From Pseudocercospora fijiensis CIRAD86 (lineage: Eukaryota; Ascomycota; Dothideomycetes; Mycosphaerellales; Mycosphaerellaceae), in assembly GCF_000340215.1 (NCBI RefSeq), contig NW_006921532.1, positions 11,323,501 through 11,387,500 on the forward strand: a stretch of DNA of 64,000 nucleotides, read 5' to 3'. Within the stretch, counting starts at the first letter, position 1, and each line of letters begins with the position of its first letter. The notes under the pieces were generated by a model. The model did not search any database. It saw only the letters and a program-made list of their open reading frames with translations, and was not told where the DNA came from. Positions 1-9,787 of the stretch are shown here, one piece after another. A program made the translations under genes and the position numbers.

Positions 1-709
1 GACTTATTGATGAATAAGTAGCATGATATACGAGGCACTGTTGCTTCAAATGACCTCATCATGCGGGATAACCTTCCACTGCTTCCAGTTCACGAAGCAG
101 CGACCTCGAAGACCTCCCGAAGCTTGCGTGGGGCCAGGTCATTGGTCGCTTTTCAAATGTTTCGTCATGTGACTACAACTTTAGGCATCCAGGCATTCCA
201 ACTTACGAGCGCTTCGTAATGCTTGGGTTGCTTGCATAGCAACCTATAGCACATTTTCTGCATGCCGCATTGGGCTCGATGCTCGAATCGGATCTGCTCG
301 GTTTCGTGTTGATGTCGTTCGACATGGCAGGGGATTTCGATTTTGGTCTGCATTGATCAGTTGGTCAATGATGTCTTGCAGCTTTGGAGCAAGGCTTGTC
401 ACCAACGGCATGGAGACAATAAGTTCAGACCGCTCTGGTGTACCTCGTATTGCAGTACTATCCGGACTATCCGACCCCCGCGAACGATTTGGCCTTGACT
501 AACGGTGAGCAGAGTCCAAAACTCACAAATGTCATCATGCAAATCGACCATGGCCTGGTAATCTGGCTTACATCCCTGAACGAAAGATCGATGACCTAAT
601 GGGAGGATGGCGGGCATCATGGCATAGCTTGCTTTACAGAGGGTTATATACATACAGGAAGCCGTCCCGAGGCCGCCTGAACCGTGTCCCCTGCCTTCCG
701 GGCGATCTA
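1..709. other. Non-RIP flank, no recognised gene
   Basis: This stretch has normal CpA/TpG content, unlike the TpA-saturated DNA that follows. Two short open frames lie on the minus strand (84 codons at 399-653 and 62 codons at 165-353). I recognise no family in either, and they may be fragments of an older gene cut by the transposon block or the window edge. No confident gene call. Confidence 0.4.
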
Positions 710-723
710 TACCAAATTTGGTA
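710..723. repeat. 14-bp perfect palindrome at the edge of the RIP-mutated block
   Basis: The 14 bases taccaaatttggta form a perfect palindrome exactly where composition switches from normal to RIP-mutated. It could mark the end of the outermost DNA transposon, but I found no matching inverted copy at the right end near 34,960, so this is only a boundary marker. Confidence 0.35.
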
Positions 724-1691
724 GTGATTTTTATAGTAACGAGGTGCTCGGTCCCTGCTATCGTGCTCTTTTAATTCGCTGTTCTCTTTACGTGCTTTCG
801 CACTAATATTAGGTAGTACTAACTCCTCTAAACGGCCTAGTTTTATTATAATCGCGTCTCTTACTAGTACCGTCTCGCGACCCTATTAACGCCGATAACT
901 AGCCTCGCTATTACTTATACTATACAGGATCTTTAGAATAGATAGTTAGCGATAGTAGAGGTAGGGTTTAGAGTATTAGAGGTAATATAAAGTATCGTTT
1001 AAGCCCTATAGTACTTAATACCACTTATCCTAATTAAGCGGAGTAACAGATTAGCGCTTAAGAATAGTATTAGATTAGTAGCGCTAAAAGCGCTTACACT
1101 TTAGTATTATTATATTCTATCTACTTAAAGGTCTTATCGTCGTCCTATATCTATACTATAGCTAAGTCTTTCTCCTAATTATAATATAGTCTATTACTAA
1201 AGGCCTATTAACGTATTTGTTCTTCCGCTATTATAATCTAAATACGTATCTCTTTACTAATCTCTTCCTCGCCTAATTACTAATATATCCTCCTATATAC
1301 CTTACTCTTAGCAAATACCTTTATATAGTGCTAGTCGTATCGTATAGTACTAGTAATATTATATAGTACTATTAGGGGGATAGTAGTAGTATTAGCGTAT
1401 TATAGTATTGCCTTTATTGTCTTTATTAATATATAAAAGTATAGCCTAAGGTTAAAGAGTATATAACTCGGATCCGATTTTAGACTAATTAGAGGGCTTA
1501 GTTAGTTAAAAGTTTTATAGGCGTATCTTTAAAAATTAGCCTCCCTACGCTATAACTACCTATATACTATTACTACTACTACTAACTATACGTATACGTT
1601 ATTAGTACTAGTCTAATTTGCTCTTAAGCGCTACTCTAGACTAATAGATACCTTATATAACTCTCGTCGTAAGCTCCTTAAGCTACTCTAG
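724..1691 (+). mobile_element. Left part of a RIP-mutated Tc1/mariner-type element
   Basis: TpA-rich, heavily mutated DNA lying outside the 5' LTR of the gypsy element. Its continuation on the far side of that element (34,376-34,960) encodes the C-terminal end of a Tc1/mariner-type transposase, so this part should hold the N-terminal half. I cannot read a convincing domain here through the stops. The last five bases (1,687-1,691, TCTAG) are the target-site duplication of the gypsy insertion. Confidence 0.4.
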
Positions 1692-1889
1692 TATTAGGAC
1701 TAAAGAGGTTATACGTAATTAGTATATAACTAGGCTCGAGTAAAGCTAGGGTCTTAATGCCTTAGGTAGGGCTTAGCGCTTAGTAATAGGCTAACTCTCC
1801 TACCTTCCTCCCTTTCCTCCTAGATCCTTATCGAATACTACTTGTACCTACTACTACCCTATCTACCTACTAATATAACCCTTCTTATA
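1692..1889 (+). repeat. 5' LTR of the host gypsy element (198 bp)
   Basis: Nearly identical to 34,178-34,375, from tattaggactaaagag to ...cttcttata. The ends read TA...TA, which fits canonical TG...CA ends changed by RIP on both strands. TCTAG directly precedes it and directly follows the 3' copy. The differences seen between copies are mostly C/T or G/A, as RIP predicts, so divergence cannot be used as a clock without correction. Confidence 0.9.
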
Positions 1890-2029
1890 TAGTATTCGAT
1901 CTACCCTTTAAGGGCAGTAGCTAGATAGTCCTTATTTTAAGCTTTTAGCGGTATAGCTACGAAAACTATCGATTTAACTATATTACGCCCGAAGAGCGGG
2001 ACCTATACGTACTATTCTATTAGAATAAC

Positions 2030-2471
2030 CGTACTAATTATTAAGCAAGGCCTTCTATACGGCCTATTATACTAAGTTAATTGTACTAGACCGATACTCG
2101 CTAATTCCGCTATATCCGCACTATAGGGGCCTATAATTTATTATTAGTATTACCCCTTATTATAATAGCCGGTCTATTACGAAGCAATAACAACCGCGGC
2201 GCCGCTAGTAGCGCTAGCAATAACAACGCTAGTAGCATAGTGCCTACTAAAGTGCCTCCTACTAAAGAGCCTACTAGAGGGCCTACTAAAGAACCTATAA
2301 TCGAAGGGGATAACCTATCGTTGCCTATTAACGATATCCTTAGCAATATTGTTAACCGTCGATATAACTAACTAGCCTTTAGGCTCTAGCTAGTAGCGAG
2401 ACTTTAAGAAGCTACCTAAAATAGGCTCGCTACTTTACGTTAAGAACAATAGCTAAAGGCTACCTCCTTCT
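2030..2471 (+). pseudogene. gag N-terminal part of host gypsy (RIP-mutated)
   Basis: A plus-strand frame readable through TAG/TAA stops, with an Asn/Ala/Ser- and Thr/Pro-rich section (about 2,185-2,300) followed by a helical, originally Gln-rich stretch. It is interrupted near 2,471 by the 12-kb inverted-repeat element. Gag-like sequence resumes after 14,503. The assignment rests on position behind the 5' LTR and on continuity with the downstream gag, not on a recognisable motif in this half. Confidence 0.55.
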
Positions 2472-2683
2472 TAGGCTCTTCTTATAGACATTACCTACCT
2501 TCTATCTGTCGTAACTACCTTCTACCTTCTACCTTCCACCTTCTACCTTCCACCTTCTATCTTCTATCCTATTCTTAGCGTCGATCGGATCTCGGTTCTT
2601 CTCGATATAGTATAGTGCTAGTAGAGATGTCTTCGTAGAAGAGCCTAAGGACAAATGTCGCAAAGCTGTAGTATTAACCTTAT
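2472..2683 (+). repeat. Left terminal inverted repeat of the 12-kb element
   Basis: The outermost bases taggctctt are matched in inverted orientation at 14,495-14,503. A central microsatellite of ACCTTCT-like units (about 2,510-2,575) is matched inverted at about 14,420-14,485. The inner 40 bp (2,644-2,683) match the reverse complement of 14,311-14,350 at 33 of 40 positions, including 14 in a row (ctaaggacaaatgt). The stretch between microsatellite and inner module is more diverged. Confidence 0.75.
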
Positions 2684-3429
2684 ATATCTACAAAACAGGT
2701 AGAATAGTACAACAACTATACATTTTGAGTAAAAGTTATATTAGAATTGATTATAGGTATTAAGTAGACGAAAATCAATGTCTATATAATAATCTATATA
2801 TTTCCAAAGATGTAGGAATGAAAATTACAAAACACTGCTTTAAGACAAACGCTATGCGAATAGCGTCCGGATTGCCTCTGCTACGATATAACTACTACCG
2901 TTTGCTATAGGCGGAAACATGCGTAGACCCTTAGAATTACCCGCTCTCTAACCTCTAAGTGTTTGCTATCCGTAACAGTGTCGCGTTATTACGTGCTAAT
3001 ACCGATCGGGTAAACTAGGCTAAAACGCAGCTGTTCAAGGTCTACGCGCTTTACTAAACGCGCATAACTTCGCGCATGTTTATCTAACATATCCGTTACT
3101 ACTATATATCTACCGTCTTATATTACTAGAGCTGCCCGACTTTAGTATAGCGCAACAACCGAATACCTCCGCCCTAGTAACCGCCTGCTTTAGAGGGATT
3201 CAATCGCTTATCGAATTTAAGACTCGAGTCCGTATTCGAATTTCGTATTTCGCATTTCGCCGCTATCGTTATCGCTATCGCTGTACATTATAGCTACCGA
3301 AGAAGCCGCTCGTTAAGGTCTACCGCGCTAGGATATAGGACTATTAATAGACTTAAAGTAGGAGGAAGTTAGTGCTAAAGGCGCTAAATATAAAGACATT
3401 ATTGTCGGTAGTGGATCTAGTAATAAGGA

Positions 3430-6400
3430 CGCCGGACAAGCTATAGAATGTGGCTATGCTTATACTTATACTAATCTTCCGCCTCTACGTATAGCGCCTC
3501 CGGATCCGATCTATTACGCTAGCGGTAGCTTTCTCTAGTTAGCTAGGAACCCTAACCTTACTAAGAACTAACGTAGGTAACGGCGCTAGCAGCAGCAAAA
3601 CTAGGGCTAGAGTTAGGGCTAGTCGAGTGCGAATCTAGTAGGCCGTCTAGCAAAGATATACGACCGGCGCCGCTAGCAGCAATAGTAATAGCAAGGCACG
3701 CAGAACACTTAGCTACAAGCTATACTAATCCTTCTATCTCGCAAGGCTTATACCCGCTAGTAGCCAAACTAGTCTACTAAGAAGCTAGAGCTTCCTTAAG
3801 ATCTATAATAGAAGACCGCCTTCTTCTAGGCTACGACTAATTATATGCTCGATAAGCTATTTAATCTAGAGGAAATCTAGATGTTAATATAGGATGCCGG
3901 TCTTAAGCGAGAGGCTATCCCCTTCTAGCGGGACATTATTAAGAATGGCCTGTAGTAGGTACTAAATGCATTCTATCTAGATAAGGGCTATATGCCTTCG
4001 GACCTTTAGCGCGAGGTACTATATAACCTAGTTTTCGCAGGCACCGATATAGTAATAATCGAGAAGACCGGTAGCGGTAAGAGCTTAGTCTACTAGGCAT
4101 ATACTATACTAACTAGTCGCATTAACATCTAGATTATCCCTCTAAACCGCCTTAGTAAAGAGCAGAAGGCTAATATCGACTAAACGATACGTACGCTTGC
4201 TTAGAAGTCTATAGTTACTACCGGAAACGTCGAGTTAGTACGTTGCTATATAATCTCTACTAAGACTAAGCGTAAGGATCTAAAGATATACGATAATATC
4301 GTTACTAGCAAGTACTACTATATCTTCTATAGTCTAGAGTAGGCGTCTACTCCGGAATTGCGAGAGGTATTTAAGAAGATTAGCGATCGTATTAGCCTTG
4401 TTACTATCGATAAGCTATACTTAGTATATAAATAGAAGGACTTCCGCGAGGAATTTGCCTAAATATATACCCTCTGTAGCCTGTTCCGCAATAATACCCT
4501 ATAGCTAGGTGCCTCTACGACTATCTCCTAGGAGACACTCGAATTTGTCTTAAAGTATAGAGGCTTCTGCAACGATAGCCGCGAGGCATTTAAGACTAAG
4601 GTTATCCGTACGAGCATCGATCGGATCGACACTATATATATCTTTAAGACTATCCCGTAGAAGCATAGTAGCGACTTCGACTTATTATATCTGTTACTAA
4701 AGAAAGCAGTCGACTAGGACGGACAGGCTATACCCGCAAATATCGATAAGGCGATCGTCTTTATTAATAGTCGGGGCAAGGTTAATAAGCTAACCTTTAT
4801 ACTACGTTAGTAGCTTATCCAGCTAATAGAGGGCTAAGAAGATCTAACTAAGAAGTATACCTAGAACAATACTAGCTATAATGTATACAAAGTCGTCGCT
4901 TTCTATACTGCTTATATTGCTAATTACGATAAGGATCTCCGATATAACGAGTTTAAGAAGCCTAGCGCTCGTTTATTAACTCGCATTATAGTTAGTACCC
5001 TAGCGATCGCTATAGGCACTAATATTAGCGATATTAAATTCGTTATTATATAGCAGCTGCCTATTACGAAGGATATCGACGATGCTATATAGCGAGCTAG
5101 TCGTGCTAGTCGTAAGCTTAGCGCAGGACAGCGGTTATATACTATCTTCTTCTTCCCTTAGTATATCGACGATGTAGCTAAGCGTATTCTAGATAGTATT
5201 AACTATACCTCTATTATTAATCGAGAAGGTCGACCGGCTAACGCGGACTAATATAAGAATCTCGTATAGGGTGCTATTATATACTAGCCGATCCGACTAA
5301 GCGGTCTACGTAATACCGAGATCTCTAGCGAAGATATTAATAGAGACCTAGATTAGGATAAGGATAACGAGGATACTGTTATCGTTCCGAGAGGCATAGG
5401 CATAGGCATAGGCATAGGTATAGGCATAGGTATAGGCATAGGTACAGCTATACTAGAAACCTAGGAAGCAGGTAATGCTAATACTAATGCCTCTACGCCT
5501 AGGCGCAAGAATTAGTCTAAGAATAACATAGAAAAGCGTAATAAGATCCCCGACATCTTCCGCTTATTGTTTAATAGCTAGTATATAGCGACGCCTCGAT
5601 ACCTACGTACTATCCTTAATAAGCGATACTAGGAAGAGCTCCGATTATAGGATCCTAAGGAGACCCTAGATCGCAAGGATTGCTACAATATTGTTTGTAA
5701 TCGCGATCTAGATTCGGTATTCTAGTAGGATAAACAGGTACTACGCCTACCGAAAGCCCTAGTTGCACCGTATAAGGGCTCTAAGCAGTACTTCTTACTG
5801 CTATACCTATAGAAGTTCTTCGACCGGAAGGCTAATAAAGCTAGCGGCCGGTTTAATACGTACTTCTTTGCTCTTCTATCGAATACTCTTATCGAGGACC
5901 GATATATATAGAACCTCTATAATGTAATGCGGCACCCGGCGCTTAGCGACGTAGAAGAGGAATCGACTAGTATAGATAGAGAAGAAATGCTAGAGAGTGC
6001 GCTAGACTTCGACACCTAGTATTAGGCTAGCGGCGATATCCTTCGTCGTAAGCTAAAGCTCGGTAACGTCCTTCGGTGCATTAACTACAGCTTTCGCTAG
6101 GCCTTTAAGGACTAGTAGGAGTACTACGAGGAGCGGAAGCGCAAGTAGGCCGAGCGAAAGAAGGCTTTAGAGGATACGATAGAAGTAGATAACGGCAATT
6201 CCGGCGACCTACTAACTAATTAGCCTCCGCCTATAGCGCGAGATCGTCTTCGCTAGCTATAATAGGATTCTAATAAGTCTCGCGACGCTAATATGTCGCT
6301 AGTAAAGAAGGCTGTCGTAGGCAATCGGAAGGCTAAGACTTAGGGGAAGCAGTTATAGTCTTAGTCTTAACTAAAGGCAAAAGGCAAGCGTATAGGAGAT

Positions 6401-6700
6401 CCAATCTAGGATAATAGTGCTGCGGCCTTATCTGCTCGTATACTAACATAGCGGACACTACGCCGCCGGCGCTAACGAGAGGACGAGGATAGTAATTATA
6501 GCACTCTAATCTCGGTCGCTAAGTCTGCTCTTCGTAAGGCTACAAGTAGTAATCGCCCGCGTCGTATACTATCGCTAACTCTAAAGGCACGAGAGAACCT
6601 TACTCTTGTTAGCGTAGATATCCTACCGGAGAATCTGCTCGAGGAGAGCCTAACTCGTCGTAAGAAGAGATAGATGCCTAAGCTAGAATTAGCACTAGAA
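3430..6700 (+). pseudogene. RecQ-like DEAD/DEAH helicase, RIP-degraded
   Basis: One plus-strand frame reads through many TAG/TAA codons as a superfamily 2 helicase of RecQ type. Walker A (EKTGSGKS) is at about 4,051-4,074, followed by an IIPLNRLSKEQ-like motif Ia (about 4,135-4,170). A motif II region with the RecQ-style W..DFR signature lies around 4,400-4,460, a GAS.T motif III at about 4,510, and an arginine-rich motif VI (RASRASR) at about 5,093-5,115. Downstream (about 5,560-5,710) is a candidate Zn-binding segment with Cys residues. RecQ enzymes unwind DNA 3' to 5'. The N-terminal region before 3,840 is not recognised. The gene cannot make protein now. It converges on the DUF6589 gene of the same element. 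Confidence 0.8.
5391..5450 (+). repeat. GGCATA/GGTATA 6-bp tandem repeat in helicase tail
   Basis: About nine head-to-tail copies of a 6-bp unit, giving an alternating Gly-Ile stretch in the helicase frame. It lies between the helicase core and the Zn-binding-like segment and is probably a disordered, length-variable linker. Confidence 0.8.
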
Positions 6701-6940
6701 TAGCACTAGAATAGCACTAGAATGGCGCTAGAATAGCGCTAGAATTGGCGCTAGAATTAGCGCTAGAATTGGCGCTGGAATTGGCGCTAGAATTGGCGCT
6801 AGAATAGCGCTAGAATTAGCGGTAAAATGGCGGTAAAATAGCGGTAAAATAGTACTAGAATTGGCGGTGAAATAGTACTAGAATTGGCGGTAAAATGGCA
6901 CTAGAATTGGCACTAGAATTGGCGCTAGAATTGGCATTTA
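6675..6940 (+). repeat. 12-bp minisatellite (GCGCTAGAATTG-type) at helicase 3' end
   Basis: About 20 degenerate copies of a 12-bp unit built around gcgctagaattg, with variants in which gcgcta is replaced by gcacta or gcggta. It begins at the end of the helicase frame. A second short block of the same unit is at 7,431-7,500, and the inverted unit occurs at 9,675-9,787 in the tail of the opposing gene. Confidence 0.9.
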
Positions 6941-7084
6941 ATAAGGTCCTTCCTTACTACCCTTCTATTATGTGCTTGTAAGCTCGCTAAGTCCTTATCC
7001 TATCCCCGGAAAAGTGAGCCGTAATACTACGCTCGATCGCAGGTTGTATACTATAATATCTTCTAGATTAGATGTCGGTAGCAG

Positions 7085-7440
7085 CATTAAGCTGCTTCTG
7101 CGAGAGCTAGCGTGTAATGCCTAGTTAAGTTGCTTCTACGAGAGCCGGCGTAAGTTGCTTCTACGAGAGCCGGCGTAAGCTACTTCTACGAGAGCCGGCA
7201 TATAATATAGGATGCCTAGTTAAGCTGCTCCTGCGAGAGCCGGCGTATAATATAGGATGCCTAGTTAAGCTACTTCTGCGAGAGCTAGCGTATAATGTAG
7301 GATGCCTAGTTGAGCTGCTTCTACGAGAGCTAGCGTATAATGCCTAGTTAAGTTGCTTCTACGAGAGCTAGTTAAGTTGCTTCTACGAGAGCTAGCGTAT
7401 AGTGCCTAGTTCGGCTGCTTCTACGAGAGCTAGCGCTAGA
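7085..7440 (+). repeat. Tandem repeat of ~25-57-bp units (ttctacgagagccggcgta core)
   Basis: About ten copies of a core ttctacgagagc(c/t)(g/a)gcgta, some directly joined (about 25 bp period) and some spaced by a tataggatgcctagttaag-like linker (about 50-57 bp period). It sits between the two 12-bp minisatellite blocks in the intergenic core of the 12-kb element. Confidence 0.85.
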
Positions 7441-7493
7441 GCTAGCGCTAGAATTGGCGCTAGAATTAGCGCTAGAATTGGCGCTAGAATTGG

Positions 7494-7650
7494 CATTTTA
7501 TAAGGTCCTTCCTTACTACCCTTCTATTATGTCCTTATAAGCTCGCTAAGCAGGCTCTTTACTACCCTTCTATTATGTCCTTATAGGCTCGCTAAGCAGG
7601 CTCTTCACTACCCTTCTATTATATCCTTATAGGCTCGCTAATTATGTCCT
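7494..7650 (+). repeat. ~50-bp tandem repeat (cttactacccttctattatgtcc)
   Basis: Three consecutive copies of a unit containing actacccttctattatgtccttat followed by aggctcgctaa. A further diverged copy lies at about 6,950-7,000, on the other side of the preceding repeats. Non-coding spacer of the 12-kb element. Confidence 0.8.
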
Positions 7651-7919
7651 TGTAAATAGTCGTAGATGTCGATAGTCGTAGGTGTCGATAGTATATAAGA
7701 GCTAGGCGAGAAGCGTGAATTCGAGGAAGCGACAAGGATGCCGAGTCCCGCTAAGACCCCGGATTTAGTATAGTAGAGCGCTTAATTGGTAGGATTAAAC
7801 GTTATAGCTGCTTTCTTCCGCGTATTTATAATACCGACTTTTACGACTTTTATAATAGTATTACTAGTATAGCGAGATACGTCGATTTAGCGCGTTTCTA
7901 GCAAATAGCGCTAACAAAA

Positions 7920-9480
7920 GTGTCTAATACGATAACGACGGCCGCCTTAGGCACTAAGAACCGCCTCCGAAGCCCGAGAAGTCGAGAAGTCGAGAAGTCG
8001 AGAAGTCGAGATACTAATACTAATACTATACTTATTGTACCGCGTGCTCTTATAGGCACTACAATATATACGGCAAGGATAGATACGCGAGGCGATAACG
8101 TATATCGAGCGCAAGCACTCTTCGAGAAGCTATAATAGCCCTCTTACGTTAACGCCCTCCTTTGCTTAAATCTTAGTTACGATCTACTAGAAGGACTAGC
8201 TACTATATAAGACAGTATAGATAAGAGCAATTGCGTCTAGGGATCTGTTTAACTAGCGGCACTAAGCGGCTATAGAAGTATACGCCCCGAAATACACTAG
8301 AATTATATATAGCCTATTTGCTACGGGTACGCGTAACAAGTATAAGTATATATACGCGTATACGTAGCAATTAGCGCATTCTATTACTAACTACAGCACG
8401 CATAACCGAAGACAAGGTATATAGGACGGGACTTATTAAGCGAAACATAATAGCCTATTCGCTAAAGCGATACCTATTAGTACCTAGATAACAATAGATA
8501 TAACGCGCCCTTAGTGTTAGAGACACCGTAGAAGAGGTTGTCGAGCGCGTTATAGTTGTATAGCAATGTCGATGCGCTTACTAGAACAAAAGGAGGCGCA
8601 CTATAGTCGGATAATAGTCTTAATACGCTTTCGGATTAGTACGCACTGTAGTCGAATAGCAGTCTTAATGCGTAAAGGGCTGCAGTCGTATAGTAGAGAC
8701 TAAGCGCCTTTAGGCTTAATAAGTATACTAGAGGCCCTTACGCAACGACTAAGGTTATTATAACTAATAGTCCTAACGAAGGCGTTACGCCGACTTAACT
8801 AGATACGCGTATATTATCCTATAAAGAATCCGAACGTAGGAAGCCTGTAGCCGCTACTTAAGGTATACCTTACTAAAGAGTTTTTACCGAGTTAGGCCTA
8901 TAGCAATGCTACGAACCTATCCTATCTACTTAGTAAGAGAGTCGCTATCGAGCCGCTACTTAAGGTGTACCTTACTAAAGAGTTTTTACCGAGTTAGACC
9001 GTTAGCCGTATTATAGGTATACCTTACTAAAGAGTTTTTACCTCCGCTAATCTACCCGAGACCCGTAGTTTATTGCACTAAGACAAGACTGCGATAATCT
9101 AATAACAACTATGCTCTTTTAGTTAAATGCGTAGTCGGCGCCCGCTAAAGCTATAGAAAACAACCTACTCGCTAGGAGAGTCGCGTTCGTAACGTCTTGC
9201 GTCGGCAAAGCCTATCGGAGACTAAACCTCGAAGGAAGAGGAAGGACTAAACAAACTCCACCTATCGAGGAACCTTAACTATTAGACAAGCGGCTCTATC
9301 GGTAGCAAGCCGCAGAACTAGTAAGGAATAGTGTTAATCGCTATAGAGCTACCTATATGCGATAAAGAGGTATCGACACTGTTGCTAAGAAGCCGATAGC
9401 TAGTGTATTACTAGGGGTATTAGTATATTAGTGTATATATATATATATAGAAGAAGAAGAAGAAGTTAAACTAGAAAGCG
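7920..9480 (+). pseudogene. Possible third degraded gene of the 12-kb element
   Basis: A plus-strand frame starting with an ATG at 7,920 is open for 71 codons and then continues for about 450 more, broken only by TAG/TAA at positions that would be Gln or Trp before RIP. I recognise no domain. Three copies of a ttactaaagagtttttacc-containing segment lie at about 8,860-9,045; the first two are in frame with each other (102 bp apart) but the third is not. Because TGA is rare in all frames of RIP-mutated DNA, the open frame is weak evidence and this may be non-coding. Confidence 0.25.
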
Positions 9481-9674
9481 GAGGTCTACATTAGCGTATC
9501 GTAGGTAAGGTTTGCCTCTACTAATAGCAGTACGACAATAGCAAGGCAACAATAATAGCTATATATTACTATACCTGCGAGGCAAGCACTAATCTAATAT
9601 ATAGTTGCCTAAGGCTATTAACCTAGAGTTAACTTTATCGAGAAGTTGCTCGAGGTCTACGTACGCGACGAGAA

Positions 9675-9787
9675 GGCTAATTCTAGCGCCAATTCTAGCG
9701 CTAATTCTAGCGCCATTTCCAGTGCCATTTCTAGTGCCATTTCTAGTACTAATTCTAGCGCTAATTCTAGCGCTAATTCTAGCGAAT
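9675..9787 (-). repeat. 12-bp minisatellite, inverted copy, at DUF6589 gene 3' end
   Basis: About nine copies of aattctagcgct and near variants, the reverse complement of the unit at 6,675-6,940. Read on the minus strand in the DUF6589 gene frame it gives repeated Leu-Glu-Leu-Ala. The same unit therefore ends both convergent genes of the element. Confidence 0.85.

Noticed and set aside
2131..2346. 71-codon minus-strand frame with Gly-Ser-Leu-Val repeats
   Set aside because: It is the antisense of the Thr/Pro-rich repeat section of the host gag.
6675..7500. CRISPR-like array appearance of the repeats in the 12-kb element
   Set aside because: Units are directly joined or separated by the same linker, with no unique spacers, and the context is eukaryotic.
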